From: Kiritimatiellales bacterium
GTDB taxonomy: Bacteria; Verrucomicrobiota; Kiritimatiellia; Kiritimatiellales; Pontiellaceae
Direction: 5' to 3'
DNA: 15,572 nucleotides
Assembly (NCBI GenBank): GCA_021734595.1
Contig: JAIPIO010000063.1
Span: forward strand, 1 to 15,572
The notes beneath the pieces were generated by a model. It was not told where the DNA came from. It made no database searches and saw only the letters and a list, made by a program, of their open reading frames with translations. This document shows, piece by piece, positions 1 to 6,634 of the stretch. A program made the translations under genes and the position numbers. How positions within the stretch are numbered: position 1 is the stretch's first letter; each line of letters starts with the position of its first letter.

Positions 1-842
1 ACCTCAACTATCTGTGGACCATGAAGGCCACCGAGGTGTGGGAAGAACACGACAAGGGCGGCAAGGCCACCGAGGTACAGGCGCGCTTCTTCAAACCCAA
101 GGGTTGGACGGAAGAGCTCTACGACATGCACAAGGGCCCCGACAGCGTCGACAACCTCATCGACAACCCGGAATACGCACAGATCGCCGGACGGATGCGC
201 GCCGGCCTGCGTTCATGGCAGGAACAGATCCACGATGCCGCGCTGATGCCCGAAGCCGATATCGTCCGGCGCGCCACCGTAAACGGCACGACCATCTACG
301 AGATGGTGCGCAATCCCAAGCTCTACAACCTGCCGGCGTTGATCGACGCCGCCGACCTTGCACTGGCGAAGGATCCGTCCAACCTGCGGAAGCTGAAAAC
401 ACTGCTCAAGAGTGCCGACTGCGGCCTGCGCTACTGGGGCATGGTGGGCTGCTTCCTGCTCAACGACAAAAAGGCCGGCTTCCAATGCCTAGAAGACGAG
501 TCGCACGAGGTGCGCGCCATGGCCGCGTGGCTGCTCGTCAACACCGGTAGCCAGGAGAAGGGTCTCCAATGCCTGGGAAACCTGATCAAGGAAGAATCCT
601 ACGCCCTGCTCAAGGTGCTCAACATCCTCGACTGGATGGGCGACGACGCCAAAAGCCTGATTCCCACCGTCCAGGCCGTCAAGTTCGCCGCCGACCACGA
701 GGATATCCACCAGAACTACAGCAACATCCAGGGCTACCAGAAGCGCATGCAGCAACAGCTGCTCGAAAAATACGGCATCAAGGTGCCGGGCAAGGAAAAG
801 AAGAAAAAAAGCGGAAAGAAGAAGGACCGGAAGAAAAAATAG
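1..842 (+). CDS. C-terminal part of a sulfatase with HEAT-like extension (5' end outside window)
   Basis: The reading frame is open from base 3 with no stop upstream of the first internal ATG (21), so the gene starts before the window; about 279 codons are visible. The beginning looks like the C-terminal subdomain of an S1 (alkaline-phosphatase fold) sulfatase: KPKGWTEELYDMHKGPDSVDNL is the usual 'EELYD-DPxExxNL' tail, followed by a helix with SWQEQ as in heparan-N-sulfatase-like enzymes. The catalytic half is not visible. Residues roughly 120-230 form short paired helices (LRYWGMVGCFLL, VRAMAAWLLVNTG, YALLKVLNILDWMGDD) that read as HEAT-like repeats, a common extension of such sulfatases in this bacterial group. 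The protein ends in a lysine-rich tail (KKKKSGKKKDRKKK), as do the two sulfatases downstream. The TAG stop abuts a palindrome array at 843. Sulfatase assignment is inferred from the tail and the neighbours; substrate unknown. Confidence 0.75.
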   Translation, partial: LNYLWTMKATEVWEEHDKGGKATEVQARFFKPKGWTEELYDMHKGPDSVDNLIDNPEYAQIAGRMRAGLRSWQEQIHDAALMPEADIVRRATVNGTTIYEMVRNPKLYNLPALIDAADLALAKDPSNLRKLKTLLKSADCGLRYWGMVGCFLLNDKKAGFQCLEDESHEVRAMAAWLLVNTGSQEKGLQCLGNLIKEESYALLKVLNILDWMGDDAKSLIPTVQAVKFAADHEDIHQNYSNIQGYQKRMQQQLLEKYGIKVPGKEKKKKSGKKKDRKKK

Positions 843-900
843 TTCCAACGGTTGGAATGGCCTGTTCCAGGCCTTGGAAACATTTTTCCAAGGTCTGGAA
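843..900. repeat. Palindrome array A: three TTCCA-N5-TGGAA sites at ~21-bp pitch
   Basis: Three exact 15-bp palindromes lie at 843-857, 865-879 and 886-900 (starts 22 and 21 bp apart, two helical turns). The first starts on the base after the upstream stop codon. The last ends 34 bp before the ATG of the next sulfatase. The central 5 bp differ (acggt, ggcct, aggtc), so only the half-sites are conserved. A protein-binding array or interspersed palindromes are both possible. Confidence 0.85.
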
Positions 901-934
901 ACCGTTTTAGACCAATCGCAAATGGAGAGACCGC

Positions 935-2443
935 ATGAAACGCCGCGCATTTTTAAGATCAGCCGCCCTGGGTGCCACGGCCATGGGAACCGCCGGATTC
1001 GCCGCCGGTAAAACGGACAAACCCAACATTCTTTTCATCTTTGCGGACGACCAGTGCCACGAAGCCATCCGTGCCTTTGGGAAAGTGGATATTGACACCC
1101 CCAACCTCGACAAGCTCGTGAAACGCGGCACCACCTTCACCCACGCCTACAACATGGGGTCGTTCAGCGGCGCGGTGTGCGTAGCCAGCCGCAGCATGCT
1201 CAACACCGGCACCAGCGTCTGGAACTCCAAGCGGATATTCGACAGCATCGAGGAGTACCAAAAGGATATCGCCGCCGGCCGCATCTGGCCGCAGTACATG
1301 AAGAGCGCGGGATACCGCACCTACTTCACCGGCAAGTGGCATGTGGGATCATGGAACAAGGGGTTTGCGGAAGAGGCCTGCCCGCAGGTGTTCGATGTGG
1401 CCAACGACATCCGCAAGGGCATGCCCAACCAAACCAAGGAGGGCTACAACCGCCCCAAGAGCAAAGCGGACTACGAAGCCGGATGGAAACCGTGGGAGAA
1501 AGAACGCGGCGGCTTCTGGGAAGGCGGCAAGCACTGGAGCGAAATGGTCGGCGACCGCGGCGAAGAATATCTCGCCCAGGCCGCCAAAGAAGACACCCCG
1601 TTCTTCATGTACCTCGCCTTCAACGCACCGCACGATCCGCGCCAGTCGCCGAAGGAATATGTGGACAAGTATCCGCTCGACCGCATCCCTGTTCCGGCCA
1701 ACAAGCTGCCGGAATACCCCTATGCCGAGGCCATCTGCGGCAAGAACCTGCGCGACGAGCAACTCGCGCCCTACCCCCGCACCGACTATGCCGTGAAGGT
1801 CAACCGCCAGGAATACTACGCGATCATCTCCCACATGGATGCCCAGATCGGGCGCATCCTTGCCGCGCTCGAAAAAAGCGGCAAGGCGGACAATACCTAT
1901 ATCTTCTTCAGCGCCGACCACGGCCTCGCCGTAGGCCATCACGGTCTGATCGGCAAGCAGAACATGTACGACCACAGCGTGCGGGTGCCCTTCATCATCA
2001 ATGGTCCCGGCGTCAAGGCCGGAAAGAGGATCGATGCGCCGATCTACCTGCAGGACGTCATGCCCACCACCCTGGAGCTGGCGGGGGTGCCCAAGCCCGA
2101 ACAGGTCTTCTTCAACAGCGTGATGCCGCTGGTGCGGGGCGAAAGCAAAGGAAGCTACAACGCCATCTACGGTTGCTATCTGGACCGGCAGCGCATGATC
2201 ACGAAAGACGGCTGGAAGCTGATCCACTACCCCACCATACAGGTCGACCTCCTCTACAACCTAACGGTCGACCCGCAGGAAATGAACGACCTCGCGAAAA
2301 ACCCCGAGTATGCCGGAAAAGTCAAGGAGCTGCACAGTGCGCTGCGTGCGCTCTGCAAGGAGATGAACGACCCACTCGACCTTGACCATCCTCCGGCACC
2401 CCGCGAGAAAACCGGCAAAAAGAACAAACAGAAAAAGAAGTAG
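935..2443 (+). CDS. Tat-exported S1-family sulfatase (paralogue 1)
   Basis: A 502-residue protein of usual length for bacterial S1 sulfatases, which hydrolyse sulfate esters, typically of polysaccharides. Residues 1-24 are a twin-arginine signal (KRRAFLR followed by an Ala/Gly-rich hydrophobic stretch), implying folded export across the inner membrane. Active-site elements in order: D38-D39-Q40 metal ligands; C82-V-A-S-R86, where Cys becomes formylglycine; G133-K-W-H136; H233 in APHDPR; D328-H329 in SADHG; K341 in GKQNMY. The motif is CxAxR rather than the commoner CxPxR; both are reported for formylglycine-type sulfatases. The C-terminus (MITKDGWKLIHYP, LYNLTVDPQEMNDLA) is the standard small subdomain, followed by a lysine-rich tail. 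The start at 935 has a GGAGAG ribosome site (924-929) 5 nt upstream. No maturase gene is visible. Substrate cannot be told from sequence. Confidence 0.95.
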   Translation: MKRRAFLRSAALGATAMGTAGFAAGKTDKPNILFIFADDQCHEAIRAFGKVDIDTPNLDKLVKRGTTFTHAYNMGSFSGAVCVASRSMLNTGTSVWNSKRIFDSIEEYQKDIAAGRIWPQYMKSAGYRTYFTGKWHVGSWNKGFAEEACPQVFDVANDIRKGMPNQTKEGYNRPKSKADYEAGWKPWEKERGGFWEGGKHWSEMVGDRGEEYLAQAAKEDTPFFMYLAFNAPHDPRQSPKEYVDKYPLDRIPVPANKLPEYPYAEAICGKNLRDEQLAPYPRTDYAVKVNRQEYYAIISHMDAQIGRILAALEKSGKADNTYIFFSADHGLAVGHHGLIGKQNMYDHSVRVPFIINGPGVKAGKRIDAPIYLQDVMPTTLELAGVPKPEQVFFNSVMPLVRGESKGSYNAIYGCYLDRQRMITKDGWKLIHYPTIQVDLLYNLTVDPQEMNDLAKNPEYAGKVKELHSALRALCKEMNDPLDLDHPPAPREKTGKKNKQKKK

Positions 2444-2462
2444 GGCCCGCGGTCCGGGGGCC
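2444..2462. terminator. GC-rich near-palindrome between convergent genes, possible weak terminator
   Basis: GGCCC (2444-2448) pairs with GGGCC (2458-2462) and the inner CGG/CCG bases also match, making a 19-bp near-palindrome immediately after the sulfatase stop and before the end of the opposing gene. There is no T-tract on either side, so a classical intrinsic terminator is not supported. Confidence 0.3.
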
Positions 2463-2479
2463 GTGTTCCGATAGCCGAC

Positions 2480-3214
2480 TTAATGAGGCCATTCATACCT
2501 GTCTTTAACGATGGATGGCTCACAGATGTCGCGAACGGCTTTCCGTCCGCTTTTGGTTGCAACCGTTAGGCGCAGCCAGATGCCCTTGACCTCACCCTTG
2601 GCTGTTTGGGGATTGCCATTCTCCATATAGTAGTCCGTTGAATTGAAATCAAAACTGCTCACCACCACGGCTTCGGTGGTGAATTCCTTTTTATCCTTTG
2701 GCAAAACACGATTGAGCTTCAACGAACCGGAATGGGCATGGCTGGTTTCAATCCGGTCAAAGCCATCCTTGCTCCGTCGGTTTTCCTGCTGTTCAAAGAA
2801 GATCCGATATTCCGCCTTAAGATTCTCGATTGCACATTCGTTGTTGTTTTTAAGAACCACGTGGTAAACATATTTGCTGTACTGCGTTGAACTAAGCGCA
2901 TTCTCCTTCTTCCACTTCTCCACCAGTTTTTTCCGGCATGACACCTTGAAAAACCCGGTGTTGCGGAAACCTTCCAGCATCACCCATTCCCGGATGTAGT
3001 CCTGGTCTTTCTGGATGAATATTTCCGGCTTAACCTTCACGCGCCTGCCATCCATGCGTTTGAGCTCCACCTGTCCGAGCCGGGCATTGAACCCCACCAG
3101 CTCCGCTTCAAACGACCATCCGTCGTGCAGACTGAACGGCCGCATCTCCGCTGCCGAACGAAGAATCGGCAACAGAAAAAGCAATACCGCAACCATGATA
3201 CCAGAACGACGCAC
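2480..3214 (-). CDS. Secreted protein with SHD1-like N-terminal domain, function unknown
   Basis: 244 residues. Residues 1-22 form a Sec-type signal peptide (MRRSG, a Val/Leu-rich core, then SAA). Residues about 25-77 (RPFSLHDGWSFEAELVG, then VELKRMDGRRVKVKP, then KDQDYIREW) match the pattern of SLA1-homology-1-like domains that are frequent in secreted proteins of Planctomycetes and Verrucomicrobia relatives. The rest (78-244) looks like a mixed or beta domain that I do not recognise (VYHVVLKNNNECAIENLKAEYRIFF). The start is GTG at 3212-3214, chosen because a GGGAG site (3221-3225 on +) lies 6 nt upstream; an in-frame ATG at 3194-3196 is the alternative but would shorten the signal n-region and lacks such a site. 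The gene lies opposite to and between the two sulfatase paralogues, and shares its upstream region with the second one. Function unknown; periplasmic or surface location inferred. Confidence 0.85.
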   Translation of the reverse strand: MRRSGIMVAVLLFLLPILRSAAEMRPFSLHDGWSFEAELVGFNARLGQVELKRMDGRRVKVKPEIFIQKDQDYIREWVMLEGFRNTGFFKVSCRKKLVEKWKKENALSSTQYSKYVYHVVLKNNNECAIENLKAEYRIFFEQQENRRSKDGFDRIETSHAHSGSLKLNRVLPKDKKEFTTEAVVVSSFDFNSTDYYMENGNPQTAKGEVKGIWLRLTVATKSGRKAVRDICEPSIVKDRYEWPH

Positions 3215-3287
3215 AGTGAACTCCCGTTAACTTGGCGAAAACCATAGGAAAGAAAGCTCCGAACGGAAAGGCAGAAAGTCGCACGGA

Positions 3288-3396
3288 TTTCCAGCCGCGG
3301 AAAATATTTTCCGCTGGATGGAAGCTTTTGGAATTGTTTTCCAGATGGTTGGGAACTATTTTCCAATGGTTGGAAGTTGTTTTCCAACCCATTGAA
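3288..3396. repeat. Palindrome array B: TTCCA-N5-TGGAA sites at 20.5/31/21/21 bp between divergent genes
   Basis: One exact site lies at 3361-3375. One-mismatch sites lie at 3309-3323 (TTCCG left half) and 3382-3396 (TTGAA right half). Looser relatives lie at 3288-3303 (TTTCC-N6-GGAAA) and 3339-3355 (N7 spacer). Centres are at about 3295.5, 3316, 3347, 3368 and 3389. All spacings are close to multiples of 10.5 bp. The last site ends 4 bp before the ribosome site of the second sulfatase, so it would lie in any leader transcript. The array fills the divergent gap between that gene and the minus-strand SHD1-like gene. Confidence 0.75.
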
Positions 3397-3410
3397 ACAA
3401 GGAGACCAAG

Positions 3411-4919
3411 ATGAAAAGACGCGCATTCCTAAGATCAGCCGCCATGGGCGCCACCGCGCTCGGAACCGCCGGATTCGCCGCCGGCAAAACGGACAAGCCC
3501 AACATCCTGTTTATCTTCGCGGACGACCAGTGCTACGAATCCATCCGGGCCTTCCAGCATGTGGATATCGACACGCCGAACCTCGACAAGCTCGTCAGCC
3601 GCGGCACGACCTTCACCCACGCATACAACATGGGCTCATGGAGCGGCGCGGTCTGCGTGGCCAGCCGCACCATGCTCAACACCGGCCGTTTTCTGTGGAA
3701 TGCGCATGCCCATTGGAACGGGGCCGCCATCGCCGAGGAGGTGCAGCAGGGCCGGTTGTGGTCGCAACGGATGAAGAGCGCGGGCTACCGCACCTACATG
3801 ACCGGCAAATGGCATGTGAATGCGCCGGCCGACAAGGTCTTCGATGTAACCGCCGATATCCGCGCCGGCATGCCGAAGCAGACCGACGAAGGCTACAACC
3901 GCCCGTTGAACAAAGAGGATTATAAAACCGGCTGGAAGCCTTGGGAAGCGGAACGGGGCGGCTACTGGGAAGGCGGAAAGCACTGGAGCGAAGTCGTCGG
4001 CGACCACGCCGGGGAATTCCTTGGCCAGGCCGCGAAGGAAGACGATCCCTTCTTCATGTACATCGCCTTCAACGCACCGCACGACCCGCGCCAGTCGCCC
4101 AAGGAATATGTGGACAAATACCCGCTCGACCGGATCCCGGTGCCGGAGAATTTCCTGCCGGAATACCCGTACGACGACGATATCGGCTGCGGCAAGAGTC
4201 TGCGCGACGCCCGGCTCGCCCCCTTCCCGCGCACCGACTATGCCGTGGAAGTGAACCGGCAGGGATACTACGCCATTATCACGCACATGGATGCCCAGGT
4301 CGGCCGCATTCTCGAGGCGCTGAAAAAGTCGGGCAAGGAAGACAACACCTACATCTTCTTCAGCGCCGACCACGGTCTGGCCGTCGGCCACCACGGGCTG
4401 ATCGGCAAGCAGAACATGTACGACCACAGCGTACGCGTGCCGCTGCTGATGATCGGCCCCGGCATTAAGGCCGGCAATAAGATCGACGCCCCCGTCTACC
4501 TACAGGACATCATGGCCACCGCCCTCGATCTGGCGGGGCAACCCAACCCGGAACAGGTCGACTTCAACAGCCTGCTGCCCCTGGCCAAAGGCCGAAGCAA
4601 AGGCAATTACGACGCTGTTTACGGCGCCTATCTCGGCGTGCAGCGGATGATCACCAAAAACGGCTGGAAGTTGATCTACTACCCGACCATCAAGGTCAAC
4701 CTCCTCTACAACCTGAAGGACGACCCGCAGGAAATGAACGACCTCGCGAAAAACCCCGAATATGCCACCAAGGTTAAGGAGCTGCACACCGCACTCGCGG
4801 CCCTCCGCCAGAAAATGGGCGATCCGTTGGAATTTGATGCCCCCGAAGAGAGCTGGAAGACCTACATGGGCAAGAACAAGAAACCGAGCGGCAAAAAAAA
4901 GACGAAGAAAAAGAAGTAA
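3411..4919 (+). CDS. Tat-exported S1-family sulfatase (paralogue 2)
   Basis: 502 residues, the same length as the sulfatase at 935 and roughly three quarters or more identical to it by eye. The Tat signal (KRRAFLR) and the first ~90 residues are almost the same; the most different stretch is residues 93-150, near the active-site rim. Catalytic elements: D38-D39-Q40; C82-V-A-S-R86 (formylglycine site, CxAxR type); G132-K-W-H135; H223; D320-H321; K333. The C-terminal subdomain (MITKNGWKLIYYP, LYNLKDDPQEMNDLA) is followed by a lysine-rich tail (KKPSGKKKTKKKK). The ribosome site GGAG (3401-3404) lies 6 nt before the ATG. Long identical nucleotide blocks shared with paralogue 1 (for example around GKQNMYDHS) indicate a recent duplication. 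Expected to desulfate a polysaccharide outside the cytoplasm; substrate unknown. Divergence in the 93-150 segment may alter specificity (inference). Confidence 0.95.
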   Translation: MKRRAFLRSAAMGATALGTAGFAAGKTDKPNILFIFADDQCYESIRAFQHVDIDTPNLDKLVSRGTTFTHAYNMGSWSGAVCVASRTMLNTGRFLWNAHAHWNGAAIAEEVQQGRLWSQRMKSAGYRTYMTGKWHVNAPADKVFDVTADIRAGMPKQTDEGYNRPLNKEDYKTGWKPWEAERGGYWEGGKHWSEVVGDHAGEFLGQAAKEDDPFFMYIAFNAPHDPRQSPKEYVDKYPLDRIPVPENFLPEYPYDDDIGCGKSLRDARLAPFPRTDYAVEVNRQGYYAIITHMDAQVGRILEALKKSGKEDNTYIFFSADHGLAVGHHGLIGKQNMYDHSVRVPLLMIGPGIKAGNKIDAPVYLQDIMATALDLAGQPNPEQVDFNSLLPLAKGRSKGNYDAVYGAYLGVQRMITKNGWKLIYYPTIKVNLLYNLKDDPQEMNDLAKNPEYATKVKELHTALAALRQKMGDPLEFDAPEESWKTYMGKNKKPSGKKKTKKKK

Positions 4920-4955
4920 TCAACTGACGGTTGGCGCTCAGTCATTCGCTATTGG

Positions 4956-5022
4956 TTCCAGGCATTGGAGGTTTATTTCCAGTGCCTGGAAAATTTTTCA
5001 GCCGGTTTTCCAAGGACGGCAA
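4956..5022. repeat. Palindrome array C in a convergent intergenic gap
   Basis: An exact site at 4977-4991 and a one-mismatch site at 4956-4970 (ends GGAG) have centres 21 bp apart. A degenerate third copy at 5008-5022 (TTCCA-N5-GGCAA) is centred 31 bp further on. The gap lies between the 3' ends of the second sulfatase and the LamG-like gene, so no start codon is nearby and a promoter or operator role is unlikely here. Confidence 0.7.
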
Positions 5023-5024
5023 CC

Positions 5025-5786
5025 CTACTTCCCGCCGCCACCGGGACCTTCTTTCAGCAGATCCGCAATAGAAACCTTCGCATCGTCGAAGATTTTGACA
5101 TTTGCGACTTCCATTGCATAGGACATATCCTTCACCCGGTTTGCTCCGAGCATGAATTTGGCGAGCCGCAGTTTTCTTTCCATGGAGTGGCAGATCGGTT
5201 TCCCGAGCGGTTGGCCTACAGCGGTCAGGTAAATCTTGGTGGGTTTAAGCGCATTGGCCGCGTCTTTCCGGATCACCACATGATACCAGACATTGGGCTG
5301 GTGCAACGGGGCATCCATATTACTCTTCTTGCTCTTGCCGGAAATGAAACAAAGCTGACCGTTATCGCAGGCATCGCCACCCTTAGAACCATCACTGTGC
5401 AGTTGCCAATCACCGGTCTTAAAGTCGGTATTGCTCGAAAACAGTCCCATAAACGGTTCATCCTGGTCCACTTTGGTCGTGCGGAACCAGAAAGAAACGG
5501 TAAAGCTGTTCACATTACCCGGTCCCTTGGTTTCAAGCCAGGCGATGGCCTTTGTAATGCTACGTCCTCCCGGAAAGACAGCGCTGCCGTTTTCGGCATT
5601 CAGTGTAACCTGTGCTTTGCCAGTACCTCTGGTTTTCTGTGCCAGCTTATAGCTGGAGCCGACCTCGTTGTCAAAGAGATCGCCGTCGCTGAAGTCGTAA
5701 TGCGCAATCAGGGCGGCAGGTGTTGATGTGGCCGCAACCAACCCCGCTAGGATTGCGATAGTAAGCATGCTTCTTCGCTTTTTCAT
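5025..5786 (-). CDS. Secreted LamG/concanavalin A-like domain protein
   Basis: 253 residues with an N-terminal Sec signal (MKKRRSMLTIAILAGLVAAT, cleavage probably after TPA near residue 24). The mature part begins LIAHYDFSDGDLFDNEVGSSY, and later has SFTVSFWFRTTK (about 93-104) and NVWYHVVIRKD (about 165-175). These are hallmarks of the LamG-3/concanavalin A-like jelly-roll fold: 'YxF-DG', 'FTVSFWF' and 'WYHVV'. Such domains usually bind carbohydrate or act as adhesion modules; there is no catalytic domain here. It ends in a Gly-rich tail (GPGGGGK). The ATG has a strong GGAGG site just upstream (about 5796-5800 on +). It is last in the minus-strand run, 39 nt after the Mut7-C gene. Proximity to sulfatases suggests a role at an extracellular sulfated glycan, but that is inference. 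Confidence 0.85.
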   Translation of the reverse strand: MKKRRSMLTIAILAGLVAATSTPAALIAHYDFSDGDLFDNEVGSSYKLAQKTRGTGKAQVTLNAENGSAVFPGGRSITKAIAWLETKGPGNVNSFTVSFWFRTTKVDQDEPFMGLFSSNTDFKTGDWQLHSDGSKGGDACDNGQLCFISGKSKKSNMDAPLHQPNVWYHVVIRKDAANALKPTKIYLTAVGQPLGKPICHSMERKLRLAKFMLGANRVKDMSYAMEVANVKIFDDAKVSIADLLKEGPGGGGK

Positions 5787-5825
5787 ATTGCCCTCCTTTT
5801 GTTCGTTCCACTTCCGATTGAATGC

Positions 5826-6593
5826 CTAACCGTCGGAATCGTCAAGGTAAAAGCCGGTGATCTGTTCGAGTTTGCGCAGGATATTGCCGTAATGCGTTCC
5901 CCGCCAGTAGATCTGGCCGCATTCCAGGCACTGGAAAAATTCGTGGTAATACTGGATGGTCAGCGGCTCAAGCCGATCAAGGATTGTTTCCTTACCCACT
6001 GGTTCGATGAGTCCATTGCAGAGCGGACAGCGGCGGAACAACAAGGTCTGCGTGTAGAGATCAAACCGCGCAAGCACTTCCTGCGCCTGTTTTTCGGCGC
6101 GTGTTGAATGAAGGTACAGGGCGTGGGTGATCACCCGGTTGAAGAGCATACAGCGGTCGCGGGTCAGGATGATCCGGTGCTCGTCGAGGGAGATACGGAT
6201 GATTTCGTCATCGTTGTAGTCGTTGCGGTAGTTGGCATCGAAACCGAGCATCCGCAGGATGCGGGCGAGCTTGCCGAGGTGGACGTCGAGCACAAACGCG
6301 GTTCTGCGCAGCGGCTCATCGCGCAGCTTCACGATCGGTGAAATATCGATGCTTTCGAAAACAGGATAGACCGCCACCCGGTCACCCTCCCGCAGTTGAT
6401 AGCCAAAGCCCACCGACTCGCCGTTGACAACAATCAGATCCACTTCGGTGTGCGGGATGCCCTGCGCCTCGATGGAATCCTTGACCGCCGGGTTCCCGTT
6501 GAAGGCATAAGCCACCTCCTTCTTGCGCTTGAGGCGCGGAAGAAAATCATTGAGCTCCTCGTAAAAGCGGAATTGTGCTTCATGCGCTTTCAT
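5826..6593 (-). CDS. Mut7-C RNase-type (PIN-like) protein with N-terminal ubiquitin-like domain
   Basis: 255 residues. Residues about 5-80 fit the Mut7-C-associated ubiquitin/ThiS-like domain (RFYEELNDFLPR, ending LREGDRVAVYPVF). Residues about 98-185 fit the Mut7-C PIN-like domain: FVLDVHLGKLARILRMLGFD with acidic D103, then DYNDDE (128-130) and ILTRD (D146) as probable metal-binding acids. Residues 189-225 carry two CxxC pairs (CPLC at 189-192, CLEC at 222-225) forming a zinc ribbon. The three-part architecture and length match the stand-alone bacterial family, predicted to be a cytoplasmic RNA-cleaving nuclease; substrate is unknown. No clear ribosome site precedes the ATG. It lies 41 nt after the flippase gene, so co-transcription is likely although a functional link is not obvious. 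A coding-strand copy of TTCCA-N5-TGGAA (5922-5936) encodes FQCLE and is probably chance. Confidence 0.9.
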   Translation of the reverse strand: MKAHEAQFRFYEELNDFLPRLKRKKEVAYAFNGNPAVKDSIEAQGIPHTEVDLIVVNGESVGFGYQLREGDRVAVYPVFESIDISPIVKLRDEPLRRTAFVLDVHLGKLARILRMLGFDANYRNDYNDDEIIRISLDEHRIILTRDRCMLFNRVITHALYLHSTRAEKQAQEVLARFDLYTQTLLFRRCPLCNGLIEPVGKETILDRLEPLTIQYYHEFFQCLECGQIYWRGTHYGNILRKLEQITGFYLDDSDG

Positions 6594-6634
6594 TGCCGCC
6601 AGTCTACCGCGGTGGCCTGTGATTACAAGAACGT

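Noticed and set aside
843..900. Array A as a set of intrinsic terminators for the HEAT-type sulfatase gene
   Set aside because: Each stem is only 5-6 bp, no T-tract follows in the expected position, and regular helical spacing would have no purpose for termination. A termination effect is not excluded but is not the best explanation.
1349..2227. 292-codon minus-strand open frame within the first sulfatase, with a similar one at 3636-4427 in the second
   Set aside because: They correspond only because the sulfatases are paralogous; no signal, ribosome site or domain is seen, and the sense frame carries all catalytic motifs.
2856..2865. ACCACGTGGT palindrome as a possible parS site
   Set aside because: It shares only the CACGTG core; the flanks do not match the TGTTTCACGTGAAACA consensus, and it lies within a coding region far from parB.
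5922..5936. TTCCA-N5-TGGAA copy inside the Mut7-C gene (similar coding copies at 12522-12536 and, with one mismatch, 480-494 and 11444-11458)
   Set aside because: Each is explained by the protein sequence on its strand (FQCLE or FP-x-IGI codons). None has a phased neighbour, and the two in the membrane paralogues reflect shared residues. They were not counted as elements.
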